Assembly (NCBI GenBank): GCA_013698305.1
Contig: JACCVC010000257.1
Span: 1-5,180 of the forward strand
Direction of reading: 5' to 3'
Origin: Chloroflexia bacterium
Lineage (GTDB): Bacteria > Chloroflexota > Chloroflexia > Thermomicrobiales > UBA6265
Length of the DNA: 5,180 nucleotides
Position numbers and translations under genes: made by a program. Each line of letters starts with the position of its first letter. Position 1 is the first letter of the stretch. This document shows positions 1 through 5,162 of this stretch, one piece after another. The notes under the pieces are model-generated. The model did not search any database. It was not told the origin of the DNA and saw nothing but the letters and a program-made list of their open reading frames with translations.

Positions 1-279
1 ATTACCTTCCCGCTGATGTGGGAAACGATCCGCACGGCGATGATCTACATCTCGATTCAGGCGCTTGACCTGTTCGTGCTGGTGCAGGTGATGACGGGCG
101 GCAGTTTTTCCGGTCCGCAGCGCAACGCCGAAGTCGCCGCCGTGTTCATGTATACCGAAGCCTTCGGCAACAGCCAGTGGGGGAGCGCCGCCGCGGTCGG
201 CGTGATTCTGATGATCCTCACCATGGTCCTCTCGGTTGTCATCATGCGCGTCACCAGGCGCGAAGTCTATGAATACTAG
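1..279 (+). CDS. Sugar ABC transporter permease, MalF/UgpA type (C-terminal part only)
   Basis: Partial gene: the reading frame is open from the first base of the window and stops at TAG 277-279, leaving 92 residues. It begins with ITFPLM, which matches the end of the EAA cytoplasmic loop (I-LP) that docks permeases onto the ATPase. A hydrophobic stretch around ALDLFVLVQVMTGG follows, then a polar segment (GSFSGPQRNAEVAAVFMYTEAF) and a last membrane helix (AAAVGVILMILTMVLSVVIMRV) ending in a short basic cytosolic tail. This is the usual C-terminus of the MalF-like inner-membrane subunit of carbohydrate-importing ABC systems. The next gene encodes the MalG-like partner, the standard order for the pair. 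The internal ATG at 16 is not a start. The substrate cannot be told from this fragment. Confidence 0.9.
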   Translation: MTFPLMWETIRTAMIYISIQALDLFVLVQVMTGGSFSGPQRNAEVAAVFMYTEAFGNSQWGSAAAVGVILMILTMVLSVVIMRVTRREVYEY

Positions 280-324
280 ACGCCCAGCCGCAAGTGGTCA
301 TCCATTATTCCGGCGCTGCGCGAC

Positions 325-331
325 AGGTGAG
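325..331 (+). promoter_or_regulatory. Ribosome binding site for the MalG-type permease
   Basis: AGGTGAG lies 5 nt before ATG 337 and supports that start. The 57-bp spacer after the upstream permease contains no other obvious signal, so the two permeases are probably co-transcribed. Confidence 0.6.
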
Positions 332-336
332 AGCCC

Positions 337-1284
337 ATGAGTAGCACACCCACCACAAATACACCCACGCCGATTCCGGCCATCGATCCGGAGCCTTCCG
401 ACGAGCCGAAGGCCGGCGCCACGGGGGTCACGGCGGTCGGACGGCAGCGCGGGCCGGGAGCGATCCTGTATCAGATCGTCTCCCAGTTCCTGCTGCTGAT
501 CTGGGCGGCGATGGTGATCCTGCCGTTCCTGTGGATGATCATGACCGCGCTCAAGTCGGATATGGAGATCCTGACGGATCCCTTTGGCCTGCCCGAGCAA
601 TTGCTGTGGGAGAATTACGAACGCGCCTGGAACACGGCCAACATCGGATCCTACTTCTTCAACACGCTGTTCGTGATGGCGATGTCGTTGACCGGAACGC
701 TGCTGGTGTCGGCGATGGCGGCCTACGTCCTCGCCCGGTTCGAGTTCCGCGCCAATCGACCGCTTTTTCTCCTGTTCTCCGCCGGACTCATGTTTCCGGT
801 GTTCCTGGGGTTGGTGCCGCTCTACTTCCTGATGCAGGACCTCCGGCTGCTCGACACGCTGCACGGTCTGGCGCTGGTCTATATCGCCTATTCGCTGCCG
901 TTCACGATCTTCTTCATGGTCGGGTTTTTCAAGACGTTGCCGGGGGAGGTGGCGGAAGCGGCGATCGTCGATGGGGCCACCCATTACCAAACCTTCTTCC
1001 AGATCATGCTGCCGATGGCGAAACCTGGAATCATCGCGATGGGCATTTTCAACTTCCTTGGACAGTGGAACCAGTTCCTGCTGCCGCTGGTGCTGGTCAG
1101 CAGCGAGGATCGCTACGTCCTGTCGCAGGGTTTGAACTTCCTGGCGATTCAGCAGGGGTACAACAGCGATTACAGTGCGCTGTTTGCCGCGTTGGTGATC
1201 GTGATGGTGCCGACCCTGATCGTCTACATCCTATTCCAGCGGCGGCTCGAGTCTGGCCTTACGGCGGGAGCGCTCAAGGGATAA
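337..1284 (+). CDS. Carbohydrate ABC transporter permease, MalG/UgpE type
   Basis: A 315-residue inner-membrane protein of the binding-protein-dependent transport permease family. The first 40 or so residues form a proline- and acid-rich cytosolic tail, longer than in many MalG homologues. Membrane segments are visible at about 43-70, 105-133, 142-166, 176-198, 230-255 and 281-300, the six helices expected. The EAA loop that contacts the ATPase is intact: E207-A208-A209, D212-G213, then I223 and L225-P226. The C-terminus QRRLESGLTAGALKG is the family's characteristic ending. It presumably pairs with the MalF-type permease just upstream to form the channel for a sugar, sugar alcohol or glycerol-phosphate-like substrate. 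No ATPase or solute-binding protein lies in the window; one of these is likely upstream. The assignment is secure at family level, but the substrate is unknown. Confidence 0.95.
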   Translation: MSSTPTTNTPTPIPAIDPEPSDEPKAGATGVTAVGRQRGPGAILYQIVSQFLLLIWAAMVILPFLWMIMTALKSDMEILTDPFGLPEQLLWENYERAWNTANIGSYFFNTLFVMAMSLTGTLLVSAMAAYVLARFEFRANRPLFLLFSAGLMFPVFLGLVPLYFLMQDLRLLDTLHGLALVYIAYSLPFTIFFMVGFFKTLPGEVAEAAIVDGATHYQTFFQIMLPMAKPGIIAMGIFNFLGQWNQFLLPLVLVSSEDRYVLSQGLNFLAIQQGYNSDYSALFAALVIVMVPTLIVYILFQRRLESGLTAGALKG

Positions 1285-1307
1285 ACTCGATATCGATGCG
1301 TATGGTC

Positions 1308-1329
1308 GCGGACCCCAACGGGTGTCCGC
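1308..1329 (+). other. GC-rich hairpin downstream of the permease gene (terminator-like, no U tract)
   Basis: GCGGAC (1308-1313) pairs with GTCCGC (1324-1329). The stem continues inward as CCC (1314-1316) with GGG (1320-1322), leaving loop AAC and one bulged T. It starts 24 bp after the permease stop. No T-run follows, so it could attenuate transcription or protect the upstream mRNA rather than be a classical intrinsic terminator. Confidence 0.5.
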
Positions 1330-1364
1330 CCGTGATCGCGATCAGTATGAGTATCCGCAGCACC

Positions 1365-1392
1365 GGGTGGACTCCCTGAACGGGTTCCACCC
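1365..1392 (+). other. Second GC-rich hairpin before the SDR gene
   Basis: GGGTGGA (1365-1371) pairs with TCCACCC (1386-1392), and an inner CCC (1374-1376) pairs with GGG (1382-1384) around loop TGAAC. Its right arm ends 15 nt before the GGAGG at 1408, so it sits in or just before the SDR leader. Its apex resembles that of the hairpin at 1308-1329 (CCC, a short loop ending AAC, GGG, T). Confidence 0.5.
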
Positions 1393-1407
1393 CTACGTTA
1401 TGTATAT

Positions 1408-1412
1408 GGAGG
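1408..1412 (+). promoter_or_regulatory. Ribosome binding site that favours the GTG start of the SDR gene
   Basis: GGAGG at 1408-1412 lies 11 nt before an in-frame GTG at 1424. It is the only good Shine-Dalgarno sequence near the candidate starts. In-frame GTG 1322, ATG 1400 and ATG 1406 lack one, and the last two overlap or abut it. Confidence 0.55.
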
Positions 1413-1423
1413 ACACGCACAAC

Positions 1424-2263
1424 GTGAGCAATGAAAGCCATCGAGAACCGTCACCCCCGTACCGCGATGACGACCGGTCGGCGTGGGGCCGGGGATATGG
1501 TCGCCTGACCGGCAAGAACGCGCTCGTCACCGGCAGCACGCGAGGGCTTGGTCGCACCATGGTCGAGTGGCTGGCCCGCGAGGGCGCCAACATCGTCGTG
1601 TCGGGGCGGGAGCAGGGCGATGTCGATGATTCGGTTGATGCCATGCGCAACCTCGGTGTGACCGCCTGGGGGTTCCCGGCGGACCTTTCCCTGATCGAGG
1701 ACGCGCATCGGCTGGGACAGCAGACGGTGGAGGCGGTCGGGCAACTCGACATTCTCGTCAACAACGCTGGCATGAGCATCCCGAATGACTTCTGGGAGGT
1801 GTCGGACGATGAGTTCGACTACCAGCTCAACGTCAATCTGCGCTCGCCGTTCATCCTGTCGCAGTACGCCGCCCGCGCCATGATCGAGCATGGCCGGGGC
1901 GGTCGGATCGTCAACGTCAGTACTGTTGGCGTGTTCGCCGCGCATCCTGATCGCGCCGTATACAACCTCGCCAAGGGCGGCGTGCAATCGATGACGCAGA
2001 ACCTGGGCTACGAGCTGGGTCCGCACGGCATCACCGTCAACTGCGTCGCGCCCGGCAACATGCAGGACCGTCCTGGCACGGAGGGAGAGGTCACCGACGA
2101 GCAGCGGGCAAGGTCCGAGCGGCAGATTCCGGTCGGTCGGGTCGGCAGTGGCGACGACATCGCCACGACTGTGCTGTATTTCTGCCTGCCGGAGGCGGCA
2201 TATCTCACCGGGCAGACGCTGCTCGTCGATGGTTTGCTGGCGAACTACCTGCGGGAGCATTGA
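1424..2263 (+). CDS. Short-chain dehydrogenase/reductase (classical SDR)
   Basis: A soluble NAD(P)-dependent oxidoreductase of 279 residues from GTG 1424. The frame also stays open back to GTG 1322, but that stretch holds two hairpins and reads as leader. A polar tail of about 27 residues precedes the Rossmann fold. Motifs: cofactor loop TGSTRGLG at 36-43, structural NNAG at 113-116, N138 of the active-site tetrad, and Y180 and K184 of YxxxK. The catalytic serine position falls at S166 or T167 in NVSTVG, because the loop before Y180 is one residue off the usual spacing. The end (YLTGQTLLVDG) is typical of the FabG/gluconate 5-dehydrogenase-like group. Beside sugar permeases and a possible glycosidase, it most likely oxidises or reduces a sugar, sugar acid or polyol. 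A fatty-acid role is less likely from context. The exact substrate and the NAD/NADP preference are not determined. Confidence 0.92.
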   Translation: MSNESHREPSPPYRDDDRSAWGRGYGRLTGKNALVTGSTRGLGRTMVEWLAREGANIVVSGREQGDVDDSVDAMRNLGVTAWGFPADLSLIEDAHRLGQQTVEAVGQLDILVNNAGMSIPNDFWEVSDDEFDYQLNVNLRSPFILSQYAARAMIEHGRGGRIVNVSTVGVFAAHPDRAVYNLAKGGVQSMTQNLGYELGPHGITVNCVAPGNMQDRPGTEGEVTDEQRARSERQIPVGRVGSGDDIATTVLYFCLPEAAYLTGQTLLVDGLLANYLREH

Positions 2264-2299
2264 CGTGGCGAGAGAATCGACCGTGCGTAGAAAAAACGT

Positions 2300-2420
2300 C
2301 GTCATGCTGAGCGAACGCGAAGCGCTCGGCAGCTCTGCTGCCCCATGGTGTGGAAGACCGGTATTCTGCGCTGCGCGCAGCGGCTTCGCCGGGGGGTCCT
2401 TCGCTCCGCTCAGGATGACG
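2300..2420. repeat. REP-like/MITE-like palindromic intergenic repeat
   Basis: The outer arms CGTCATGCTGAGCG (2300-2313) and CGCTCAGGATGACG (2407-2420) are inverted copies matching at 13 of 14 positions. They continue inward as GCGAAG (2317-2322) and CTTCGC (2399-2404) after a one-base offset. Inside are a perfect 6-bp hairpin (GGCAGC 2328-2333 with GCTGCC 2337-2342) and a perfect 14-bp palindrome, CGCTGCGCGCAGCG (2369-2382). The sequence as a whole could fold into a branched cruciform. Similar arms recur as dispersed intergenic repeats in several high-GC environmental phyla; that is recollection, not a search. It fills most of the gap between the SDR gene and the next gene. A C5T5 run at 2421-2430 directly after the right arm could give it terminator activity on the plus strand. 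Confidence 0.75.
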
Positions 2421-2462
2421 CCCCCTTTTTGCGTCGAAGAATGAGGCAACACACCATCGCAC

Positions 2463-2468
2463 GGAGGA
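2463..2468 (+). promoter_or_regulatory. Ribosome binding site for the TIM-barrel-like gene
   Basis: GGAGGA ends 7 nt before ATG 2476, a near-ideal site that fixes this start. Confidence 0.7.
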
Positions 2469-2475
2469 TCACATC

Positions 2476-3627
2476 ATGCACGCCGGAATGTTCACCTATG
2501 CCTGGGACCTGGAAGCGGAAGGCTACGATCGGGTCGTCGGCGAGCTTGCCGGCAACGGTGTCACGTACATCAACCTCGCGACCGCCTACCACGCGGGCAA
2601 ATTCCTGTTGCCGCACAACCCGAAACACCGCACCTTCTTCCCCGAGGACGGGTCGATCTATTTCCGGCCCGACCTGAGCCGCTACGGTCGCATCCGGCCC
2701 CGGGTCAACTCACTGGTGACGCACACCGACGATCCGGTGACGCGGCTGCTCGACGTGGCTGGAACGCATGGCGCCAGCTACGTCGCGTGGGTGGTGCTCA
2801 TGCACAACAGTTGGCTCGGCGCCCGGTATCCCGACGCGACGGTGCATACGGCCTTTGGCGACCCGGTGATCCATAGCCTCAATCCCGCCCATCCGGACGT
2901 GCGAGAGTACATGCTGGCGATGCTCGGCGACCTGGTGTCGCGCCATGATGTCGCGGCGATCGAGCTGGAATCGCCGGGATACATGTCCTACACCCACGGC
3001 TGGCATCACGAGATCAACGGTGTCGCGCTGGACGCGGTGCAGGAGCGGTTGCTGAGCATCTCGTTCAGCCCGTTCGAGTTGGGCGCGGCGCGGGAGGCAG
3101 GGATCGACGCGATTCGGGTGCGGGACGCTGTCGCCGACCTGCTCGACCGCTCCTGGAACGAGGGGTTCGCGCTGGTGACCGATGACAAGCGCCATGATGA
3201 GGCCGAGACGCTGTTGGCTGATCCCGATCTGATCGCGTATCAGCATTGGCAGAATGATCAGGTCGTGTCACTGGCGATGGCGATCCGAGACACGGTAAGG
3301 GCCGCGAGCCCGACGACCGAGATTCGCCACTTCGCCGCGCTCGACGGAGGTGATGCGGGGGCGGCGCTGCTGGAAACGGGCGACGGGATTCTCGCCGGTT
3401 ATGCCTCCAGCGATGCGGACGCCGTCGCCCGGGTGGAGACGACAAAACCGCTTGGCAAGAAGGTCTACGGCATGCTGCGCGGGTTGCCGCCTGATACCAC
3501 CGAACCGGGTCAGATCACAACGCGGGTCGAGGCGTGGCGGTCGGCGGGCGTCGATGGCATCGATTGCTATAACTATGGCTTCATGCCACGCCGGAATCTG
3601 CGAGAGTTGTATGACGCGTTGCGCTGA
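2476..3627 (+). CDS. Uncharacterised TIM-barrel, glycosidase-like protein
   Basis: A 383-residue protein with no signal peptide or membrane segment, so probably cytosolic. I do not recognise a named family. The pattern suggests a (beta/alpha)8 barrel of the glycoside-hydrolase type: short hydrophobic strands followed by acidic or aromatic residues. Examples are GVTYINLATAYH (28-39), ASYVAWVVLMHNSW (100-113), AAIELESPGY (160-169, with E163 and E165 as candidate acids), an aromatic/His cluster around H174-W176-H177-H178-E179, a FAALDGGD strand in the C-terminal half, and GVDGIDCYNYGFMP (358-371) as the likely last strand. N-terminal FTYAWD also fits a first strand. It sits downstream of sugar permeases and an SDR in the same direction, which suggests it acts on the imported carbohydrate. 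A barrel epimerase/isomerase or a non-catalytic barrel remains possible. Catalytic residues are guesses. Confidence 0.6.
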   Translation: MHAGMFTYAWDLEAEGYDRVVGELAGNGVTYINLATAYHAGKFLLPHNPKHRTFFPEDGSIYFRPDLSRYGRIRPRVNSLVTHTDDPVTRLLDVAGTHGASYVAWVVLMHNSWLGARYPDATVHTAFGDPVIHSLNPAHPDVREYMLAMLGDLVSRHDVAAIELESPGYMSYTHGWHHEINGVALDAVQERLLSISFSPFELGAAREAGIDAIRVRDAVADLLDRSWNEGFALVTDDKRHDEAETLLADPDLIAYQHWQNDQVVSLAMAIRDTVRAASPTTEIRHFAALDGGDAGAALLETGDGILAGYASSDADAVARVETTKPLGKKVYGMLRGLPPDTTEPGQITTRVEAWRSAGVDGIDCYNYGFMPRRNLRELYDALR

Positions 3628-3658
3628 TTGGGCACTAGCCATTGACGGAGACACGTAG

Positions 3659-3687
3659 GGGCTGATCCCGAACTCCGGTATCAGCCC
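3659..3687. terminator. Hairpin after the TIM-barrel-like gene (possible terminator)
   Basis: GGGCTGAT (3659-3666) and ATCAGCCC (3680-3687) form an 8-bp perfect stem. CCG (3668-3670) and CGG (3676-3678) extend it around loop AACTC after one C-T mismatch. It lies 31 bp after the stop at 3627 and between two convergent genes, so it could stop transcription from either side. No T-run follows on either strand, which weakens the call. Confidence 0.45.
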
Positions 3688-3718
3688 GTGGTCTCGGGGT
3701 TGCCTATTCGGGCAGGCC

Positions 3719-3740
3719 ATTCGACTGCGCTCAGTGCCCC
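3719..3740. repeat. Half-palindrome of a host repeat next to the insertion element
   Basis: The minus strand here reads GGGGCACTGAGCGCAGTCGA and on into ATGG. It shares the CTGAGCG core and trailing CGAA of the palindromic repeat at 2300-2420. Only one arm is present: no matching opposite arm was found nearby or past the other end of the element. It may therefore be half of a repeat split by the insertion, or just a diverged copy. Confidence 0.35.
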
Positions 3741-3748
3741 TATGTCTT

Positions 3749-3754
3749 TGTCAA
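3749..3754 (-). promoter_or_regulatory. TTGACA -35-like hexamer at the element's 3' end
   Basis: A perfect sigma-70 -35 consensus, TTGACA, overlaps the transposase TGA stop. It points outward from the end of the element. In IS110-family circles a promoter can form across the joined ends, with -35 in the right end and -10 in the left end, and this hexamer is well placed for that. In the inserted form no matching -10 is evident on its downstream side. Confidence 0.35.
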
Positions 3755-4944
3755 GCGACAGCGGCAGTCGGATCCTGGTACATCGCGCCATCGCGGATCA
3801 TGGCATAGAGCACATCGGTGCGGCGACGCGCCAGGGCGAGTACCGCCTGGTGGTGGGTCTTGCCCTCAGCCCGTTTGCGATCATAGTAGGTGCGCGAGGG
3901 TGGATGCCGCAGCGACGCAAAGGCGGACTGGAACAACGCATGTTTGAGCCGTTTGTTGCCGCGACGGGAGGGCCGGTCGCGATTGACGGAGCTGCCGGAG
4001 CGCCAGGTGACCGGGCAGAGTCCGGCATAGGAGGCCAGGTCGGCGGCGCTGGCAAACTCCTTGCCCGCCGTCTCAACCAGAAAGGCGGCGGCGGTCCTGA
4101 CGCCCACGCCGACCAATGACGTCAGGACCGGATAAAGAGGGTCCGGTGCCGCCAGCGCTTCGATCTGGGCGCCAATCTCGGCCCGCTGCTGGTGGACCGT
4201 GGCCAATTGCCGGGCCAGTCCCGCCAGGACCAGGCCCGCCGCCGCCGTCCCCGCCACGACGACGGTCTGCTCACCGAGGGCCTGGATGATGTCGTGGGCC
4301 AACGCCTCGGCCCGCCGCGACTGGCGCCGCCGCAGGAACGTGGCGATGCGGCGTTCCCCCGCCTGGCGCAGCTGGGCCGGGGTCGGCCAGTGTTCGAGCA
4401 GGGCCAGCACCCCATGGTGGTCAAGCCGGTTCCCCAGCACGCGCTCCAGGGCAGGATGGGTCTGGGTCAGCACGCCCTGCATCCTGTTGGCCAGTGCGGT
4501 GCCATCATGCGCCAGATCGGCGTCATAGCCACACAGCAGCGTGAGGTCCGCCAGATGCGCCTCTACCGCGACCACCGCCCGGATCAGGTCCGGACGGGTG
4601 CGGGCGGTGTCGGCGATAATGGTGGCGTCGCGCCGGTCGGTCTTGGCCTCGCCCGGATAGGTCTCGGCGATGCGGCGCATGGTCAGGCCCGGCAGATACC
4701 CGACCGTCACGTCCATCGCCTGGGCGACCGCGACCGGTAACGCCCCGATCGTGCTCGGCTGATCCACGATCAGCAGCACCGGCCCGCGGTCCCGCAAGGG
4801 GCCGAGCAGCGCCCGTAGCTGTCCTTCATCATTGGCCACCGTCCGGTCCAGCACCGGCACGCCGTCCGGATCAAGCGCCACCGCATGATGGGTTGCCTTG
4901 CCCACGTCCACGCCCACAAACACCGCCACCCTTGCCTGCTCCAT
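3751..4944 (-). CDS. IS110-family transposase (DEDD recombinase)
   Basis: A full-length 397-residue transposase. The N-terminal RuvC-like DEDD domain shows D13 in FVGVDVGK, the second acidic residue as D61 in LLIVDQPSTIG (Asp where many relatives have Glu), and D103/D106 in KTDRRDA. A coiled, Arg/Ala-rich middle (about 190-265) leads to the IS116/IS110/IS902 C-terminal domain. That domain has a helix-hairpin-helix-like LTSLVGVGVRTAAAFLVE (274-291), SYAGLCPVTWRSGSS (305-319) with candidate nucleophilic serines 316-319, and RRGNKRLKHALFQSAF (327-342). AAGGAG at 4952-4957 lies 7 nt before the ATG. Enzymes of this family work with a structured RNA from the element that pairs with target and donor DNA. 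No frameshift or internal stop is seen, so it looks potentially active. It runs convergently with the carbohydrate genes. Confidence 0.95.
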   Translation of the reverse strand: MEQARVAVFVGVDVGKATHHAVALDPDGVPVLDRTVANDEGQLRALLGPLRDRGPVLLIVDQPSTIGALPVAVAQAMDVTVGYLPGLTMRRIAETYPGEAKTDRRDATIIADTARTRPDLIRAVVAVEAHLADLTLLCGYDADLAHDGTALANRMQGVLTQTHPALERVLGNRLDHHGVLALLEHWPTPAQLRQAGERRIATFLRRRQSRRAEALAHDIIQALGEQTVVVAGTAAAGLVLAGLARQLATVHQQRAEIGAQIEALAAPDPLYPVLTSLVGVGVRTAAAFLVETAGKEFASAADLASYAGLCPVTWRSGSSVNRDRPSRRGNKRLKHALFQSAFASLRHPPSRTYYDRKRAEGKTHHQAVLALARRRTDVLYAMIRDGAMYQDPTAAVA

Positions 4945-4951
4945 GGTCCTG

Positions 4952-4957
4952 CTCCTT
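4952..4957 (-). promoter_or_regulatory. Ribosome binding site of the transposase
   Basis: AAGGAG on the minus strand ends 7 nt before ATG 4944 and confirms that start. It immediately follows the 3' arm of the inverted repeat at 4967-4975, so folding of the leader could affect translation. Confidence 0.65.
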
Positions 4958-5134
4958 GCTGTCCTGCGATCCCGCTCCCTGGTGGACGGATGTCGGCACC
5001 CACGTTACGATGACGCCCACAGCGGCGGCCATCCCCCTATTAGCGATCATCGCCCACCGACCAATCCCGGCGACAGCACTGAGCTGATCATGCTGAACAG
5101 GGCAAGCGAGTCATGCCGGGACCGGCGGGATCGT
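4958..5134 (-). ncRNA. Candidate IS110 bridge RNA in the transposase leader
   Basis: This is the non-coding leader upstream of the IS110 transposase, where IS110-group elements encode their bridge RNA. A perfect 9-bp inverted repeat (minus-strand CGATCCCGC at 5133-5125 and GCGGGATCG at 4975-4967) brackets it. Inside are GCCG/CGGC (5126-5123 with 5118-5115), CAGCA/TGCTG (5095-5091 with 5078-5074, 12-nt loop) and a two-part stem, GATG..CGCC with GGCG.CATC (5033-5024 with 5017-5009, 6-nt loop). The 5' arm could instead pair with CGGGATTG (5069-5062), so two folds compete. The -10-like GATACT at 5146-5141 would put a start near 5134. The length of about 177 nt agrees with what I recall for the IS621 bridge RNA. 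Placement is inferred from family architecture; guide loops are not assigned. Confidence 0.45.
4967..5133. repeat. 9-bp perfect inverted repeat spanning the transposase leader
   Basis: Plus-strand CGATCCCGC at 4967-4975 and GCGGGATCG at 5125-5133 are exact reverse complements separated by 149 bp. A rough chance estimate for a 9-bp inverted repeat in about 240 bp is 0.1 to 0.2, so it is suggestive rather than decisive. Its position around the putative RNA is what makes it interesting. Confidence 0.6.
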
Positions 5135-5162
5135 GCTCACAGTATCCTTGATCTGGAGCACG
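5132..5162. repeat. 7-bp inverted repeat near the element's left end
   Basis: CGTGCTC (5132-5138) and GAGCACG (5156-5162) are perfect inverted copies around a 17-nt spacer that holds the minus-strand GATACT -10-like hexamer. It could be a terminal structure of the element, an operator, or a host hairpin at the insertion site. Confidence 0.45.
5141..5146 (-). promoter_or_regulatory. -10-like hexamer upstream of the putative bridge RNA
   Basis: GATACT on the minus strand matches TATAAT at 4 of 6 positions and would start transcription about 7 nt downstream, near 5134. In the integrated state the -35 position holds TTTTAG (5169-5164), a poor match, so any promoter here would be weak unless another -35 is joined to it. 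Confidence 0.25.

Larger units (their letters stand above)
3740..5150 (-). mobile_element. IS110-family insertion element (approximate ends)
   Basis: The element consists of one minus-strand IS110-type transposase gene (3751-4944), a long non-coding leader of roughly 200 nt upstream, and a very short trailing segment. This is the layout of the IS110 group, whose members lack terminal inverted repeats and usually leave little or no target duplication, so the ends cannot be fixed by eye. The right end is probably within about 20 bp after the transposase stop, because host-like repeat sequence starts by about 3737. The left end is placed loosely around 5140-5165. An empty site is needed to set both. 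Confidence 0.6.

Noticed and set aside
298..990. A 230-codon open frame on the minus strand opposite the MalG-type permease.
   Set aside because: It is low in hydrophobic residues and rich in Arg, Gln, Glu and His, the typical antisense shadow of a GC-rich membrane-protein gene. The plus strand encodes a clear permease.
1322..1423. A longer SDR start at GTG 1322 (or ATG 1400 / ATG 1406), giving up to 313 residues.
   Set aside because: No Shine-Dalgarno sequence precedes these starts, the extra stretch encodes nothing SDR-like, and it contains two strong hairpins. GTG 1424 has GGAGG upstream.
3688..4740. Plus-strand open frames opposite the transposase (3688-4119 and 4192-4740).
   Set aside because: They are antisense shadows of the transposase, with no family motifs or ribosome binding sites. 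The minus-strand frame has intact IS110 motifs throughout.
5033..5042. ATAGGGG on the minus strand at 5040-5034 and again at 3743-3737, as a possible direct repeat marking the element's ends.
   Set aside because: A 7-mer match between regions of this size is expected by chance more than once. It would also leave only about 96 nt of leader, too short for the RNA expected in this family.
5043..5053. GCGATCATCGC palindrome inside the leader.
   Set aside because: A 4-bp stem with a 3-nt loop is too small to count as a separate site. At most it is a minor part of the RNA fold.
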